Positions 18,460 to 28,292 are shown, counted from the first letter of the stretch. The stretch: DNA of 64,000 nucleotides from Nonomuraea corallina (GCF_027620315.1 NZ_JAPNNL010000005.1:1-64000), one strand, 5' to 3'. Notes: generated by a model not told the origin, from the letters alone. Translations and numbers: made by a program.

Positions 18460-19155
18460 TCACTCCCAGCGGAAGAACCTGGCCGCGATCATACTGACGA
18501 CCAGCGCGTACCCGGCCATCACCACCAGTGGCAGCGGATCGGCCGGACTGCCCGCCCAGATGCCCTGCAGGCTCTGCCGGAAAGCCCCCAGAGGGGTGTA
18601 TTCGCCGACACGCACCAAAATATCGGGCATCTGATGCGTCGGCTGCATCAGTCCGGCGAGGTAGGCCATCGGGAAGTACAGCAGCACGCCGATCCCGTTG
18701 GCGGACCGCCCGTTCGGGGCCAGCGCCGCGATGAGCAGCCCGATGGCGAACAGCGCCCCCACTCCGAGCAGGAAGGTCAGCGCGACCAGCGGCCACTGGG
18801 AGGGCAGGTGGGCGCCCAGGACGCCGCCCGCCACGCCCAGCAGCAGGCCGCAGGCGGCCACCGCGAGCACGACCTGCAGGACCAGCTGCACCACTAGCAG
18901 TTTGATCGGGCGCACCGGCGTGGCCGAGAGCCGGCGCAGGATGCCCCGCTCGCGGTAGGTGGCCATGGTGGTCGGCAGCATGTACAGGCCCACCAGCCCG
19001 ACCGCGATGGCCAGTGCCATCGGCACCAGCACGGTGTCGCCGGGCTCGATCGAGCTGCCGAAGACCACGAGGATGAACAGCGGGATGAGCAGGGCGAAGA
19101 TCGCCCCGGGCTCCCGGGTCAGCAGTTTCAGTTCGACGAGGGCGAGCTTGGTCAC
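18460..19155 (-). CDS. ABC-2 type exporter permease
   Basis: 231 residues with six hydrophobic segments and the short ABC-2 layout of DrrB-like permeases. It starts 5 bp after the ATPase stop. Expected to form a homodimer with the ATPase and export a hydrophobic compound or antimicrobial; the substrate is unknown. Confidence 0.88.
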   Translation of the reverse strand: MTKLALVELKLLTREPGAIFALLIPLFILVVFGSSIEPGDTVLVPMALAIAVGLVGLYMLPTTMATYRERGILRRLSATPVRPIKLLVVQLVLQVVLAVAACGLLLGVAGGVLGAHLPSQWPLVALTFLLGVGALFAIGLLIAALAPNGRSANGIGVLLYFPMAYLAGLMQPTHQMPDILVRVGEYTPLGAFRQSLQGIWAGSPADPLPLVVMAGYALVVSMIAARFFRWE

Positions 19156-19160
19156 GGGTC

Positions 19161-20072
<912 letters not shown>

Positions 20073-20206
20073 GGCTCAAGCCTCGTGCGGCGGCGGCTCC
20101 GGCGAATCGGCCCGCCGGCCATGATCCGCCACGGTTCGGGTTGATCCGGAAATCAGCCGATCGGTTGATGCGCCCACCGGCCGAACTCGGAGCTGAAACT
20201 TTCACC

Positions 20207-20224
20207 GCCGGTTGACGAACCGGC
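20207..20224. promoter_or_regulatory. Inverted repeat in the promoter region of the secreted glycosidase
   Basis: GCCGGTT-GACG-AACCGGC, perfect 7-bp arms, in the 233-bp gap between the divergent ABC operon and the glycosidase gene, 82 bp before the latter. A plausible operator; the cognate regulator is not identified. Confidence 0.4.
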
Positions 20225-20305
20225 CGCCGCCGCCCATGATCACGCTTGTCTCCTGGTCAGGAGGAGGCGTCGAGTGAGGACCACTGCCCACGGCGAGGTG
20301 CACCG

Positions 20306-22339
20306 ATGCCGAGAACCCTGCTCCGCGCCGCGTCCGCGATCGTGCTGACGCTGGCCGTCCTGAACGTCCCCGCCGCCCATGCCCAGGAGGCCACCCCTGT
20401 CGACGTGACGGTCAACACCCGCGCCGCGCTCGCCGCCGTACCGGAGACCGGCATCGGCGCCAACCACGCCATCTGGGACGCCCATCTGGGTACGGACCAG
20501 ACCGCGGACCTGCTCAAGGCGGCGGGCGTCCGGCTGCTGCGCTACCCGGGCGGCTCGTACTCCGACATCTACCACTGGGCCGACCACACCGCCCCCGGCG
20601 GCTACGTCGCCCCGAACACCGACTTCGACACCTTCATGGCCGGGGTGCGCCGCACCGGGGCGCGCGCGATGGTGACCGCCAACTACGGCACCGGCACGGC
20701 CGAGGAGGCCGCCGCCTGGGTGAGGTACGCCAACGTCACCAAGGGCTACGGCGTCACGTACTGGGAGATCGGCAACGAGAACTACGGCAACGGCCACTAC
20801 GGCGCCGCCTGGGAGGCCGACGACCACCCGGACAAGAGCCCCGCCGAGTACGCCCGGCACGTCGTCGCCTACGCGGACGCGATGAAGGCGGTCGACCCGA
20901 CCATCAAGATCGGGGCCGTGCTGACCACCCCCGCCAACTGGCCCGACGCGATCGTGGCCGAGGGCGACGAGGGAAGCTGGAACGAGGTCGTCCTGTCGAC
21001 CGCCGCCCAGAAGATCGACTTCGTGATCCTGCACTGGTACCCGGGCGCTCTCGACCGCACGGGCCACGTGCCCGACATGATCCAGCTCACCCGCGAGCAG
21101 ATCGCCCGGCACGCCGGCCCCGGCGCGGAGCGCATCGGCATCGCCATGACCGAGTTCAACACCGGCTCCAGCAGCAACGGCACCACCACCCAGCCGGGCG
21201 CCCTGGCCGCCGCCGACGCCTACGCGACGCTGCTGGCCAACGGCGTCTTCACGGTCGACTGGTGGAACGTGCGCAACGGCATCGGCGCGGTCACCGAGGT
21301 CGCGGGCCACACCGACTACGGCGACTTCGGCCTGCTGTCCAGCGGGGGCTGCACGTCCGACGGCTCGGTCTGCGAGCCCGCGCTCAACACCCCGTTCGCG
21401 CCCTACTACGCGCTGCAGATGGTCAGCCGGTTCGCCCGCCCCGGTGACCAGTTCGTCCGGGCGGGGACCGACCGGTCCGCCGTCTCCGCGCACGCCGCCC
21501 GCCGTCCCGACGGCTCCCTGGCGGTCCTGCTGATCAACTCCTCGCGCGACACCTCGTACGCGGCCACGCTCGACTACGCCGGCTACACCCCCGCCCCTGG
21601 CGCTCCCACCGTGCTCACCCACACCAACGGCGCCACCGCGATCACGACCGAGACCACCGGCACCCCCGGCAGCCGGCTCCTGCCCCCGCTCTCGCTCACC
21701 ACGATCGTCCTGCGTCCTGCCCCGTCGACCGGCCCCGGCGCCCCCGGCCGGCCGGCCGCCACCGCGGTGACGGACACCACCGCCACCATCGCCTGGCCGC
21801 GCGCCGCCGACGGCGCCCGCCCCGTCGCCAAGTACGAGATCCACCGCCAGCACGGCGCCGTCACCGAGCAGCTCGGCGAGACCGCCGGGACCATGTTCAC
21901 CGTCCGCAACCTGCGGCCCGGCACCCGCTACACGCTCAACGTGCTGGCCCGCGACACCGGCGGAGGGCTGTCGTGGTCCTCGCCGCCCGTGACGTTCACC
22001 ACCGCCACCCCGGCCACCGGCACCTGCCGGGCGAAACTGACGATCCAGTCGGACTGGGCGAGCGGCTACGTCGGCAGCATCGAGCTGACCAACACCGGCG
22101 CTCCGGTCGACGGCTGGACCCTGGCCTTCACCTGGCCGCGGACCTGGCAGCGCCTCGACAGCGGCTGGAGCGCGGTCTGGACCCAGGACGGGCAGGACGT
22201 CAAGGCCGTGAGCGAGCCGGGGAACGGCGCGCTGGCCACGGGGGCGACGACCACCGTCGGATTCGTCGGCGCCTACTCCGGACCCAACGTCCTGCCGTCG
22301 GTCTTCACCCTCAACGGCAGGGTCTGCACCGGCGGCTGA
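20306..22339 (+). CDS. Secreted arabinofuranosidase-like glycoside hydrolase with Fn3 and CBM2 domains
   Basis: 677 residues. A signal peptide (about 1-27, ending AHAQE) is followed by a clan GH-A barrel with candidate acid/base Glu in YWEIGNENYG and nucleophile in IAMTEFNTG, a beta-sandwich, an Fn3 domain (about 490-575) and a C-terminal CBM2 (about 585-677, with the usual terminal cysteines). The catalytic part resembles alpha-L-arabinofuranosidases. Expected to act outside the cell on plant polysaccharide while bound to cellulose. GAGG at 20295 supports ATG 20306. Confidence 0.85.
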   Translation: MPRTLLRAASAIVLTLAVLNVPAAHAQEATPVDVTVNTRAALAAVPETGIGANHAIWDAHLGTDQTADLLKAAGVRLLRYPGGSYSDIYHWADHTAPGGYVAPNTDFDTFMAGVRRTGARAMVTANYGTGTAEEAAAWVRYANVTKGYGVTYWEIGNENYGNGHYGAAWEADDHPDKSPAEYARHVVAYADAMKAVDPTIKIGAVLTTPANWPDAIVAEGDEGSWNEVVLSTAAQKIDFVILHWYPGALDRTGHVPDMIQLTREQIARHAGPGAERIGIAMTEFNTGSSSNGTTTQPGALAAADAYATLLANGVFTVDWWNVRNGIGAVTEVAGHTDYGDFGLLSSGGCTSDGSVCEPALNTPFAPYYALQMVSRFARPGDQFVRAGTDRSAVSAHAARRPDGSLAVLLINSSRDTSYAATLDYAGYTPAPGAPTVLTHTNGATAITTETTGTPGSRLLPPLSLTTIVLRPAPSTGPGAPGRPAATAVTDTTATIAWPRAADGARPVAKYEIHRQHGAVTEQLGETAGTMFTVRNLRPGTRYTLNVLARDTGGGLSWSSPPVTFTTATPATGTCRAKLTIQSDWASGYVGSIELTNTGAPVDGWTLAFTWPRTWQRLDSGWSAVWTQDGQDVKAVSEPGNGALATGATTTVGFVGAYSGPNVLPSVFTLNGRVCTGG

Positions 22340-22482
22340 CGCCCCGGGTGCGGCGGCCCGGACCGCCGCACCCGGACCGCCGGCGCCCCGACTGTCACAG
22401 CAGGTCAAGCCCGCCTCCTGAGTATCTGGGATGGCGATCCTCCGGTGGCGGTCAAGTCTTTTCTAAGCCGCCAGAGAGGGCG

Positions 22483-22530
22483 TGATTGATCCCTATTTGG
22501 GTGCTAGCGTCCTAATTGAGGAATCAATCA
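22483..22530. promoter_or_regulatory. Widely spaced inverted repeat upstream of a small peptide gene
   Basis: TGATTGAT (22483-22490) and ATCAATCA (22523-22530) are perfect inverted 8-mers 40 bp apart, about four helical turns, ending 17 bp before the small ORF. It could be a two-site operator or base-pair in the 5' UTR. No clear sigma hexamers were found. Confidence 0.45.
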
Positions 22531-22547
22531 GATCGAGGGGAGGCGCC

Positions 22548-22664
22548 ATGTCTGGCGGATACGGACGAGGCTGCCGCCGTCGTCACCACCGTCGTTTCTG
22601 CCGCCGCAGGAGGTGGTGGGGCTACTGGCACGACTGGGATGACGACTGGGGCTACTGGTGGTAG
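22548..22664 (+). CDS. 38-residue Arg/His- and Trp/Asp-rich peptide, unknown function
   Basis: A strong ribosome site GAGGGGAGG (22535-22543) precedes ATG 22548. The peptide is sharply bipartite: residues 1-22 carry mostly Arg/His plus two Cys, and residues 23-38 are Trp/Tyr/Asp-rich (seven Trp) and end with WGYWW. It has no signal peptide and no relatives that I recognise. Codon third positions are less G/C-biased than in neighbouring genes. Ribosome site, composition and the inverted repeat upstream argue for a real gene. Confidence 0.5.
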   Translation: MSGGYGRGCRRRHHRRFCRRRRWWGYWHDWDDDWGYWW

Positions 22665-22748
22665 CACCCCGAACCTGACGGATCGCGACGGTCATCGCAG
22701 ACAGCGAGATCGCCGCGATCCGTTTTTCGTGCCCGCGCTTCCCATTCC

Positions 22749-23528
22749 TCAGACCACCGGCTGCCGTTCGAGCAGCGTCTTGAGACCGGACAGGACCTCG
22801 GGCCAGCCGCCGCTGAGCATCTCCAGCGCGGTGCTGCCCGGCTCGAACCCGTCGTGGACCACGGTCAGCCTGACGCCGTCGCCGTGCGGTTCGAGCTCGA
22901 AGGCCACCCGCGAGCGGGGCTCGCCGCGGAGCTCGGCCAGCACGTCGGCGCCGACCCCGGACACCTCGGCCCACTCCGGGGTGAACGCGTGCCAGCTGTA
23001 CGAGAGCCTCCGGTACGGGTCGTACTCCAGGACGGTGCTGCCGCCGTCGTCGAACGTCGACTCCCCGGAACGCCAGCCGACGGAGGCGCCCTCGGTCCAG
23101 GCCGACTCCAGGGCGAGACCCCAGTAGGCCTCGGTGAACTCCGGCTCGATCAGGGCGCGCCACAGCCGCTCCGGCGTGGTGGCGATGTAGGTCGTGTAGA
23201 CGAACGCGGGCTTGGACACGGGGGTCTCCTCCAGGGCGTGCTTCAGCGCCGACAGGGCCTGGACGCGGCGGCGGTCGTAGCGGCGGATCCAGCGGTCGGC
23301 GATCTCGTTGATGGGGGCGGCGTTGAGATAGTGGAGCTTCTCCCGGCCGCGCCTCCTCGTGCTGATCAGGTTGGCGGCCTCCAGGACGGCCAGGTGCTTG
23401 CTGACGGACTGGCGCGCCATGGCCAGGCCCTCGCACAGCTCGTTGAGCGTCTGGCCGTCACGGGCGTGGAGGCTGTCCAGGAGCAGGCGGCGGCTCGGGT
23501 CGGCCAGCGCCTTGAACACCTCGTCCAC
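22749..23528 (-). CDS. ArsR-type wHTH fused to an SRPBCC (AHSA1) domain
   Basis: 259 residues: winged helix (about 1-85, with ARQSVSKHLAVLEAANLI recognition region) then an AHSA1-like START domain (about 105-255). Such fusions are usually autorepressors whose SRPBCC pocket may bind a hydrophobic ligand; here the two normally separate genes are joined. GTG 23528 is chosen because the family typically begins at VDEVFKALADPSRR. A promoter with a perfect dyad lies just upstream, consistent with autorepression. Confidence 0.85.
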   Translation of the reverse strand: MDEVFKALADPSRRLLLDSLHARDGQTLNELCEGLAMARQSVSKHLAVLEAANLISTRRRGREKLHYLNAAPINEIADRWIRRYDRRRVQALSALKHALEETPVSKPAFVYTTYIATTPERLWRALIEPEFTEAYWGLALESAWTEGASVGWRSGESTFDDGGSTVLEYDPYRRLSYSWHAFTPEWAEVSGVGADVLAELRGEPRSRVAFELEPHGDGVRLTVVHDGFEPGSTALEMLSGGWPEVLSGLKTLLERQPVV

Positions 23529-23549
23529 GGGGAACCACCTCACAAATGC

Positions 23550-23599
23550 AGCCTTTTGGCTGCCTGTCGAAAATAGGCAGCCAAAAGGCTACATGTCAA
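23550..23599 (-). promoter_or_regulatory. Promoter-operator of the ArsR-SRPBCC gene
   Basis: On the minus strand TTGACA (23599-23594), 18-bp spacer, TATTTT (23575-23570). A perfect 16-bp inverted repeat AGCCTTTTGGCTGCCT (23550-23565 and 23575-23590, 9-nt centre) covers the spacer, the -10 and the start region. Each arm is itself a dyad (AGCC-TTTT-GGCT), so two regulator dimers could bind. Predicted 5' UTR about 35 nt. Confidence 0.75.
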
Positions 23600-23606
23600 G
23601 GCCGCC

Positions 23607-24254
23607 TCAGCACGTCCGCAGCATGTTGAGCAGTGCCTTCTTCTCCGCCCGGGTCACGAACAGCCCGTAGTGCCGCTTCACGGTGATCCACGACGTCGCG
23701 TACTCGCACCAGTAGGCGCGGCGCTGCGGCCGCCAGCTCTGCGGGCCCTGGCCGCCCTTGGCGATGTTGGCGGAGTGGCTGACCGTGATCAGCTCCGGGC
23801 GGGTCAGGTCGTTGGCGAACGCGCGCCGCTTGGCCGGGCTCCACCGCTTGGCGCCCGAGCGCCAGGCGTACGCGAGCGGCACCAGATGGTCGACGTCCAC
23901 GTGCCTCTCGCTCTTCAGTCTCTTGCCGTCGTACGGGCTGTACCAGTGACCCTTGACCGGATGGCAGGCCGCGTTCCTGCGCACGCCCCGCCCGTCTCGC
24001 GCCAGCGCCAGCTCCCGCGTGCTGCACCGTCCCTTGCGGTTGACCCAGTGCGGCCGGAACTTCTCCCGGCTGTAACCCCGGATGGACAGCGGCCTGGCCA
24101 CCTTGAGCTGAGCCAGGGCGCGCCGGGCCGCGGCCTGCTTGGAGGATTCGGCCGACGCCTCCGGGGTAGTCAGGACGACGGTGGCCGGGAGAGCCACGAG
24201 AGTGAGCGCTGCGACGTGAGCCGACCGCCGCAGAGAGATCATGGTTTTGCCCAT
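23607..24254 (-). CDS. Secreted HNH-type (DUF1524-like) nuclease
   Basis: About 215 residues with an N-terminal signal peptide (to about the EASAES region) and a GmrSD/DUF1524-like HNH core: HVDVDHLVPLAYAW, an Asn in FANDLTRPELITVS, and HSANIAKGGQGPQSW. Small exported HNH proteins of this type are frequent in actinomycetes and are thought to be extracellular DNases. Three ATGs (24266, 24254, 24242) could start it; no Shine-Dalgarno decides, so the exact start is uncertain. Confidence 0.8.
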   Translation of the reverse strand: MGKTMISLRRSAHVAALTLVALPATVVLTTPEASAESSKQAAARRALAQLKVARPLSIRGYSREKFRPHWVNRKGRCSTRELALARDGRGVRRNAACHPVKGHWYSPYDGKRLKSERHVDVDHLVPLAYAWRSGAKRWSPAKRRAFANDLTRPELITVSHSANIAKGGQGPQSWRPQRRAYWCEYATSWITVKRHYGLFVTRAEKKALLNMLRTC

Positions 24255-24364
24255 GCCCAGCGGCATCCCCGATCATGGCGGCGATATTCGCCCCTTTTGT
24301 GGCTTCTGGCCGTCGCGACAGGTCCCGGAACCCGCGCGGACGGGGCCGTGAGAGGATCGGCAGT

Positions 24365-24817
24365 GTGTCGCGCCTGCTGATCGTGCACCACACCACCTCG
24401 CCCACGCTGCGCGAACTCTTCGAGGAGGTCCGGCGCGGCGCCGCCGCCGACGGGATCGAAGGCGTCGACGTGATCACCCGCCCGGCGCTGGCCGCCTCCG
24501 CCGTCGACGTGTTCGAGGCCGACGCGATCATCCTGGGCACCCCCGCCAACATCGGCTACATGAGCGGCGCGCTCAAGCACTTCTTCGACACGATCTACTA
24601 CCCCTGCCTGGAGGAGACCCGGCGCCTGCCGTACGCCCTCTACGTCCACGGCAACGACGACACCACGGGAGCGGTCCGCGCGGTGGAGTCCATCGCCACC
24701 GGCCTCGGCTGGGAGCGGGTCCGCCCGCCGGCCACGGTGACGGGCCCGCCCGGCAAGGACGACCTGGAGTCCTGCTGGGAACTCGGCGCCACCGTCGCCG
24801 CGACGATCAGCGCATGA
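24365..24817 (+). CDS. Flavodoxin-like / NAD(P)H-dependent FMN reductase family protein
   Basis: 150 residues with a flavodoxin fold: LLIVHHTTSPTLRELFEEV phosphate-binding loop and ILGTPANIGYMSGALKHFFD typical of the NADPH-dependent FMN reductase group. Probably cytoplasmic and FMN-binding. GTG 24365 is the first start consistent with the fold, with AGAGG 10 nt upstream. Divergent from the HNH nuclease gene. Confidence 0.8.
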   Translation: MSRLLIVHHTTSPTLRELFEEVRRGAAADGIEGVDVITRPALAASAVDVFEADAIILGTPANIGYMSGALKHFFDTIYYPCLEETRRLPYALYVHGNDDTTGAVRAVESIATGLGWERVRPPATVTGPPGKDDLESCWELGATVAATISA

Positions 24818-24920
24818 GCGGTTCGCCACTGGCACGCCGACGAGTGGAACGTGCGGGGGCGTCGTCGTCCGCACTCTGGCCGGCCGGGGCGCACGCCGAC
24901 CACCCGGCGGCGACCGATCG

Positions 24921-25406
24921 CTAGCGGGGTGCGAGCCCGGTCTTCCCGTCGATCAGCTCGCGTACGACGTCGAGGTGCCCGGCATGACGGGCGGTCTCCT
25001 CGATCATGTGCAGCGCGATCTGCCGTAAGTCGGAGATCTTGTCTCCCGGCGGATGGGGATGGCGTCCCCGGGGCCGCGCCGACAGCGGCAGGGCGGCGAG
25101 GACGGCGTCGGACCGCGCGCACTGGGCGCGGTAGAAGGCCAGGACCACCGACGGCGGGCGCGGGGTCGTGAGCGGCTCGTGGTCGTCGGCCGGCCAGGGC
25201 AGGGGCTCGGCGGAACCCAGGGCGACCTCCTGGAACCAGTGGCGCTCCGCGTGACCCAGATGCTCGACGAGCCCCAGCGGGGTCCATCCCGAGGGCAGGA
25301 CGGCGGTCGTCAGGGCGTCGTCGTCGAGACCGTCGAGGATCGCCAGCACGGCGGCGCGCTGCGCCTCCAGGAACGTCAGCAGGGCGTCCTTCTCGCTGTC
25401 GCTCAC
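24921..25406 (-). CDS. DinB-family (DUF664-like) metal-dependent protein
   Basis: 161 residues forming a predicted four-helix bundle. Candidate metal-ligand histidines lie in VEHLGHAERHW and near the C-terminus in HMIEETARHAGHLD. Many family members are mycothiol- or bacillithiol-dependent transferases of unknown substrate. A single-gene unit. Confidence 0.8.
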   Translation of the reverse strand: MSDSEKDALLTFLEAQRAAVLAILDGLDDDALTTAVLPSGWTPLGLVEHLGHAERHWFQEVALGSAEPLPWPADDHEPLTTPRPPSVVLAFYRAQCARSDAVLAALPLSARPRGRHPHPPGDKISDLRQIALHMIEETARHAGHLDVVRELIDGKTGLAPR

Positions 25407-25615
25407 CGGCCCACAGCCCTTCTCCGGCCAACCCGCCGCACCGAAGGCTAACGACCGCCTCCGACATTTCTCGCGCGGCCGCTTGTGGAGCTAAACGTCC
25501 TCTTTGTCATGAAGTACGTAGAGCATGCCTTGACGATAACCATGACCCGCTTCGCGTGACTAGAGCTGTACTATCCTGGCCGCTCCTAAAAGGATCAACA
25601 CTGAGGATTTACGCC

Positions 25616-26167
25616 GTGTCAGTCTTGTGGGCCGCATTAGCCATCGTCTTCGTCATCTGCCTGCTCAACCTCGTGCTCACCATCGCGGTGATCCGGCGCC
25701 TTCGCGAGCACACCGAGCTGCTCAATCGAGGAGGCGGACAGCACCCCGGACAGGAAGAGATCACCCTGCCCGCCGGCTCCCGCGTCGGCGAGTTCAGCGC
25801 CGTCACGGTCGACGACCGGACGCTGACCCGCGAGGATCTCCGGCCGGGGATGCTCGTGGCCTTCTTCTCGCCGCGCTGCCCCACCTGTGAGGAGGAGAAG
25901 CCGGCCTTCATCCGGTACGCCTCCGGCCTGCCGGGCGGCCCCGACCAGGTGATCGCCGTGCTGCTGGGCACACCCGAGGAGCTCGCCGGGCTGCGCGAGG
26001 AGCTGGGCGAGGTCGCGCGGATCGTCATCGAGCCGGACGTCGACGGCGCGATGTCCACGGCGTTCGCCCTGCGCGGATACCCCGCCTTCTGCCTCATGGG
26101 CCAGGACGGCGTCCTCCAGGTGACCGGGTTCCGGGTCGACGTCCTGCCCGACTCCGTGGCCCTGTGA
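25616..26167 (+). CDS. Membrane-anchored thioredoxin-like (TlpA-type) protein of the Cys-rich peptide cluster
   Basis: 183 residues: one N-terminal TM helix (about 5-27), then a redoxin fold with CPTC active site (FFSPRCPTCEEEKPAF) and RGYPAFCLM near the cis-Pro position. TGAGGA 8 nt before GTG 25616 fixes the start (the frame opens upstream at 25556). It overlaps the ABC exporter gene by 4 nt (GTGA). In context it probably makes or shuffles disulfides in the exported Cys-rich peptide encoded downstream. Confidence 0.82.
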   Translation: MSVLWAALAIVFVICLLNLVLTIAVIRRLREHTELLNRGGGQHPGQEEITLPAGSRVGEFSAVTVDDRTLTREDLRPGMLVAFFSPRCPTCEEEKPAFIRYASGLPGGPDQVIAVLLGTPEELAGLREELGEVARIVIEPDVDGAMSTAFALRGYPAFCLMGQDGVLQVTGFRVDVLPDSVAL

Positions 26168-27966
26168 CGACCGGCAGGCGGGTCGCCCTCGCCGCGTGGC
26201 GGCTGGCCTGGCGGTCCTCGGCGCGTACGACCGTCGCCCAGCTCGTGCTGACCGTGCTGGGCGCGGGCGCGCCCGTCGCCGTCGCGTGGCTGACGAAGAT
26301 CGTGTTCGACCGGTTGAGCGCCCCGGACGGACCCGGGGACCTGACGTGGCCGATCACCGGCCTGGTCGCCGCGGGCATCCTGACGGCGCTGCTCGCGCAG
26401 GTGCTGCGCTACCTGCGGGCCGAACAGGGACGGATCGTCGCACTCGCCGCCCTCGACCGGCTCTACGCCGCGGTCAACAGGCTGGTCGGCCTGGGACGGT
26501 TCGAGGACCCGCAGTTCGCGGACCGGCTGCGCTTCGCCCGCCACGCCGGCGGGTCCGGACCGGCCGAGATCGTGGCCGTGAGCCTGAACCTGCTCCAGCA
26601 GGTCCTGGTGACCGCCGGGTTCGTCATCTCCCTGGTCACCGTCAGCCCGGTGCTGGCGGTGGTCGTCCTGGCCGGCGCGCTGCCCGCCGTCGGCGCCGAG
26701 TTCGCGCTCGCCCGCCGGCGGGCCGAGGCCATGAACACCGTGGGACCGCTGGAACGGCGCGAGCTGTTCTACGGCCAGCTGCTCTCCGACGTGGAGGCGG
26801 CCACCGAGGTGCGGCTGTTCGGCGTCGGCTCCTTCCTCCGGCGACGGATGCTCGGCGAACGCCGCAGCGCCAACCGGGTGGAGCGGGCCATGGACCGGCG
26901 CGCCCTGGGCACGGAGGCGCTGCTCACCGCGCTCTCGACCGCGGTCGCGGGCGGCTGCCTGGTCTGGGTGGTCAACGCCGCCGCCGCCGGGGCGGTCTCC
27001 ATCGGTGACGTGTCCATGCTGGTCGCCGCCGTCGCCGCGGTCCAGGCGGCGCTGCTCGGCATCGTGCGCGACCTGGCCGGGGCGCACACCCAGCTGCTGA
27101 TGTTCGGCCACTACCTCGCCGTCGTGGAGGCGGAGCCCGACCTGCCGGTGGCGGCCCGCCCCCTTCCGGTGGAGCCGTTGCGGCACGGCATCGAACTGCG
27201 CGACGTCTGGTTCCGCTACCGGGAGGACCTCCCGTGGGTGCTGCGCGGCGTCACCGTGACCATCCCGAAAGGCCGGTCGGTCGCTCTCGCCGGGTACAAC
27301 GGCGCCGGCAAGAGCACGATCATCAAACTCCTGTGCCGCTTCTACGATCCCGACCGCGGCCAGATCCTCTGGGACGGCGTCGACCTGCGCGACCTCGACC
27401 CGGCGCAGCTGCGCGCCCGGATCGCGGGCGTCTTCCAGGACTTCGTCTCGTACGAGATGTCAGCCGCCGAGAACATCGGCATCGGGGACGTGGAAGCCCT
27501 GGCGGACCGGTCACGCGTCGAGAACGCCGCCCGGGACGCGGGCGTCCACGACATCCTCGACAGGCTCCCGCACGGGTACGACACGCTGCTCAGCCGCATC
27601 TACTTCGCCGGCGACGAACTCAACGGGAACACCCCGGGCACCACGCTCTCCGGCGGCCAGTGGCAACGGGTCGCCATCGCCCGCAGCTTCCTGCGCGGTG
27701 GTCGTGACCTGCTCATCCTCGACGAGCCGAGCGCACGCCTCGACGCCGAGGCCGAACACGAGATCCACCAGGGCTTCCGGCGGCTTCGCGCCGGCGGCAC
27801 CAGCCTGCTGGTGTCGCACCGGCTCGGCACGATCCGGGACGCCGACCTGATCCTGGTGCTCGACGGCGGCACCGTGGCCCAGGCCGGGCGGCACGACGAA
27901 CTGGTCGAGGCGGGAGGGCTCTACGCCGAGCTGTTCTCCCTCCAAGCCGCCGGATATCGGGATTGA
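26164..27966 (+). CDS. Type I ABC exporter (fused TM and ATPase domains)
   Basis: 600 residues: six TM helices (about 1-330), then an ATPase with Walker A GYNGAGKST, signature LSGGQWQRVAIARSFL and Walker B LLILDEPSARLD. There is no peptidase (C39) domain, so leader removal must be done by another protein; a signal peptidase gene lies 0.45 kb downstream. The start overlaps the thioredoxin-like gene. Best read as the exporter of the Cys-rich peptide. Confidence 0.88.
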   Translation: MTTGRRVALAAWRLAWRSSARTTVAQLVLTVLGAGAPVAVAWLTKIVFDRLSAPDGPGDLTWPITGLVAAGILTALLAQVLRYLRAEQGRIVALAALDRLYAAVNRLVGLGRFEDPQFADRLRFARHAGGSGPAEIVAVSLNLLQQVLVTAGFVISLVTVSPVLAVVVLAGALPAVGAEFALARRRAEAMNTVGPLERRELFYGQLLSDVEAATEVRLFGVGSFLRRRMLGERRSANRVERAMDRRALGTEALLTALSTAVAGGCLVWVVNAAAAGAVSIGDVSMLVAAVAAVQAALLGIVRDLAGAHTQLLMFGHYLAVVEAEPDLPVAARPLPVEPLRHGIELRDVWFRYREDLPWVLRGVTVTIPKGRSVALAGYNGAGKSTIIKLLCRFYDPDRGQILWDGVDLRDLDPAQLRARIAGVFQDFVSYEMSAAENIGIGDVEALADRSRVENAARDAGVHDILDRLPHGYDTLLSRIYFAGDELNGNTPGTTLSGGQWQRVAIARSFLRGGRDLLILDEPSARLDAEAEHEIHQGFRRLRAGGTSLLVSHRLGTIRDADLILVLDGGTVAQAGRHDELVEAGGLYAELFSLQAAGYRD

Positions 27967-28068
27967 CCGCGACCTGAATAGATCTTTACTGTAGGTCAAA
28001 ACGGGTCAAGATCGAGTGATGCCTACCGGAATCCGACGAACGGCCCGTCACCTCACAAGGGAGCAAGC

Positions 28069-28275
28069 ATGCTGCGACTCTTCAACACGCTGGGCGACCG
28101 GATGCTGTCCGCCTTCGTGCCCAAGGTCACCGCCCAGGCCGCCTGCACGACCTGGAAGGAATTCTGCTACTGCAGCGGTGTCTATTCCATTTCCCGGTGG
28201 TGCGACCGCGGCTGCGACAGCAGCCAGACGACCTGCGGGCCGTGCAACGTGAGAGGGGCCAAGTACAGCTGCTAG
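28069..28275 (+). CDS. Cys-rich precursor-like peptide (8 Cys), candidate secreted peptide
   Basis: 68 residues after AAGGGAG and ATG 28069. The leader-like part (1-24) is amphipathic and ends VTAQA, an AxA-like signal-peptidase site. The remaining 44 residues hold all eight cysteines (26, 33, 35, 45, 49, 56, 59, 68), enough for four disulfides. It lies between an ABC exporter/thioredoxin-like operon and a type I signal peptidase gene, and is followed by a strong hairpin, as is common after RiPP precursor genes. I do not recognise it as a named bacteriocin family; the precursor role is inferred. Confidence 0.7.
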   Translation: MLRLFNTLGDRMLSAFVPKVTAQAACTTWKEFCYCSGVYSISRWCDRGCDSSQTTCGPCNVRGAKYSC

Positions 28276-28292
28276 CTCACCCGTAAGACGCG

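Noticed and set aside
20240-22408. 722-codon minus-strand open frame
   Set aside because: Shadow of the secreted glycosidase gene, which has clear catalytic motifs, Fn3 and CBM2 domains on the plus strand.
23550-23590. Terminator of the HNH nuclease gene
   Set aside because: The stem is perfect, but no T-run follows and a TTGACA/TATTTT promoter overlaps it, so promoter-operator is the better reading; a dual role is possible.
25609-27186. 525-codon minus-strand open frame
   Set aside because: Antisense to the thioredoxin-like and ABC exporter genes; composition is shadow-like.
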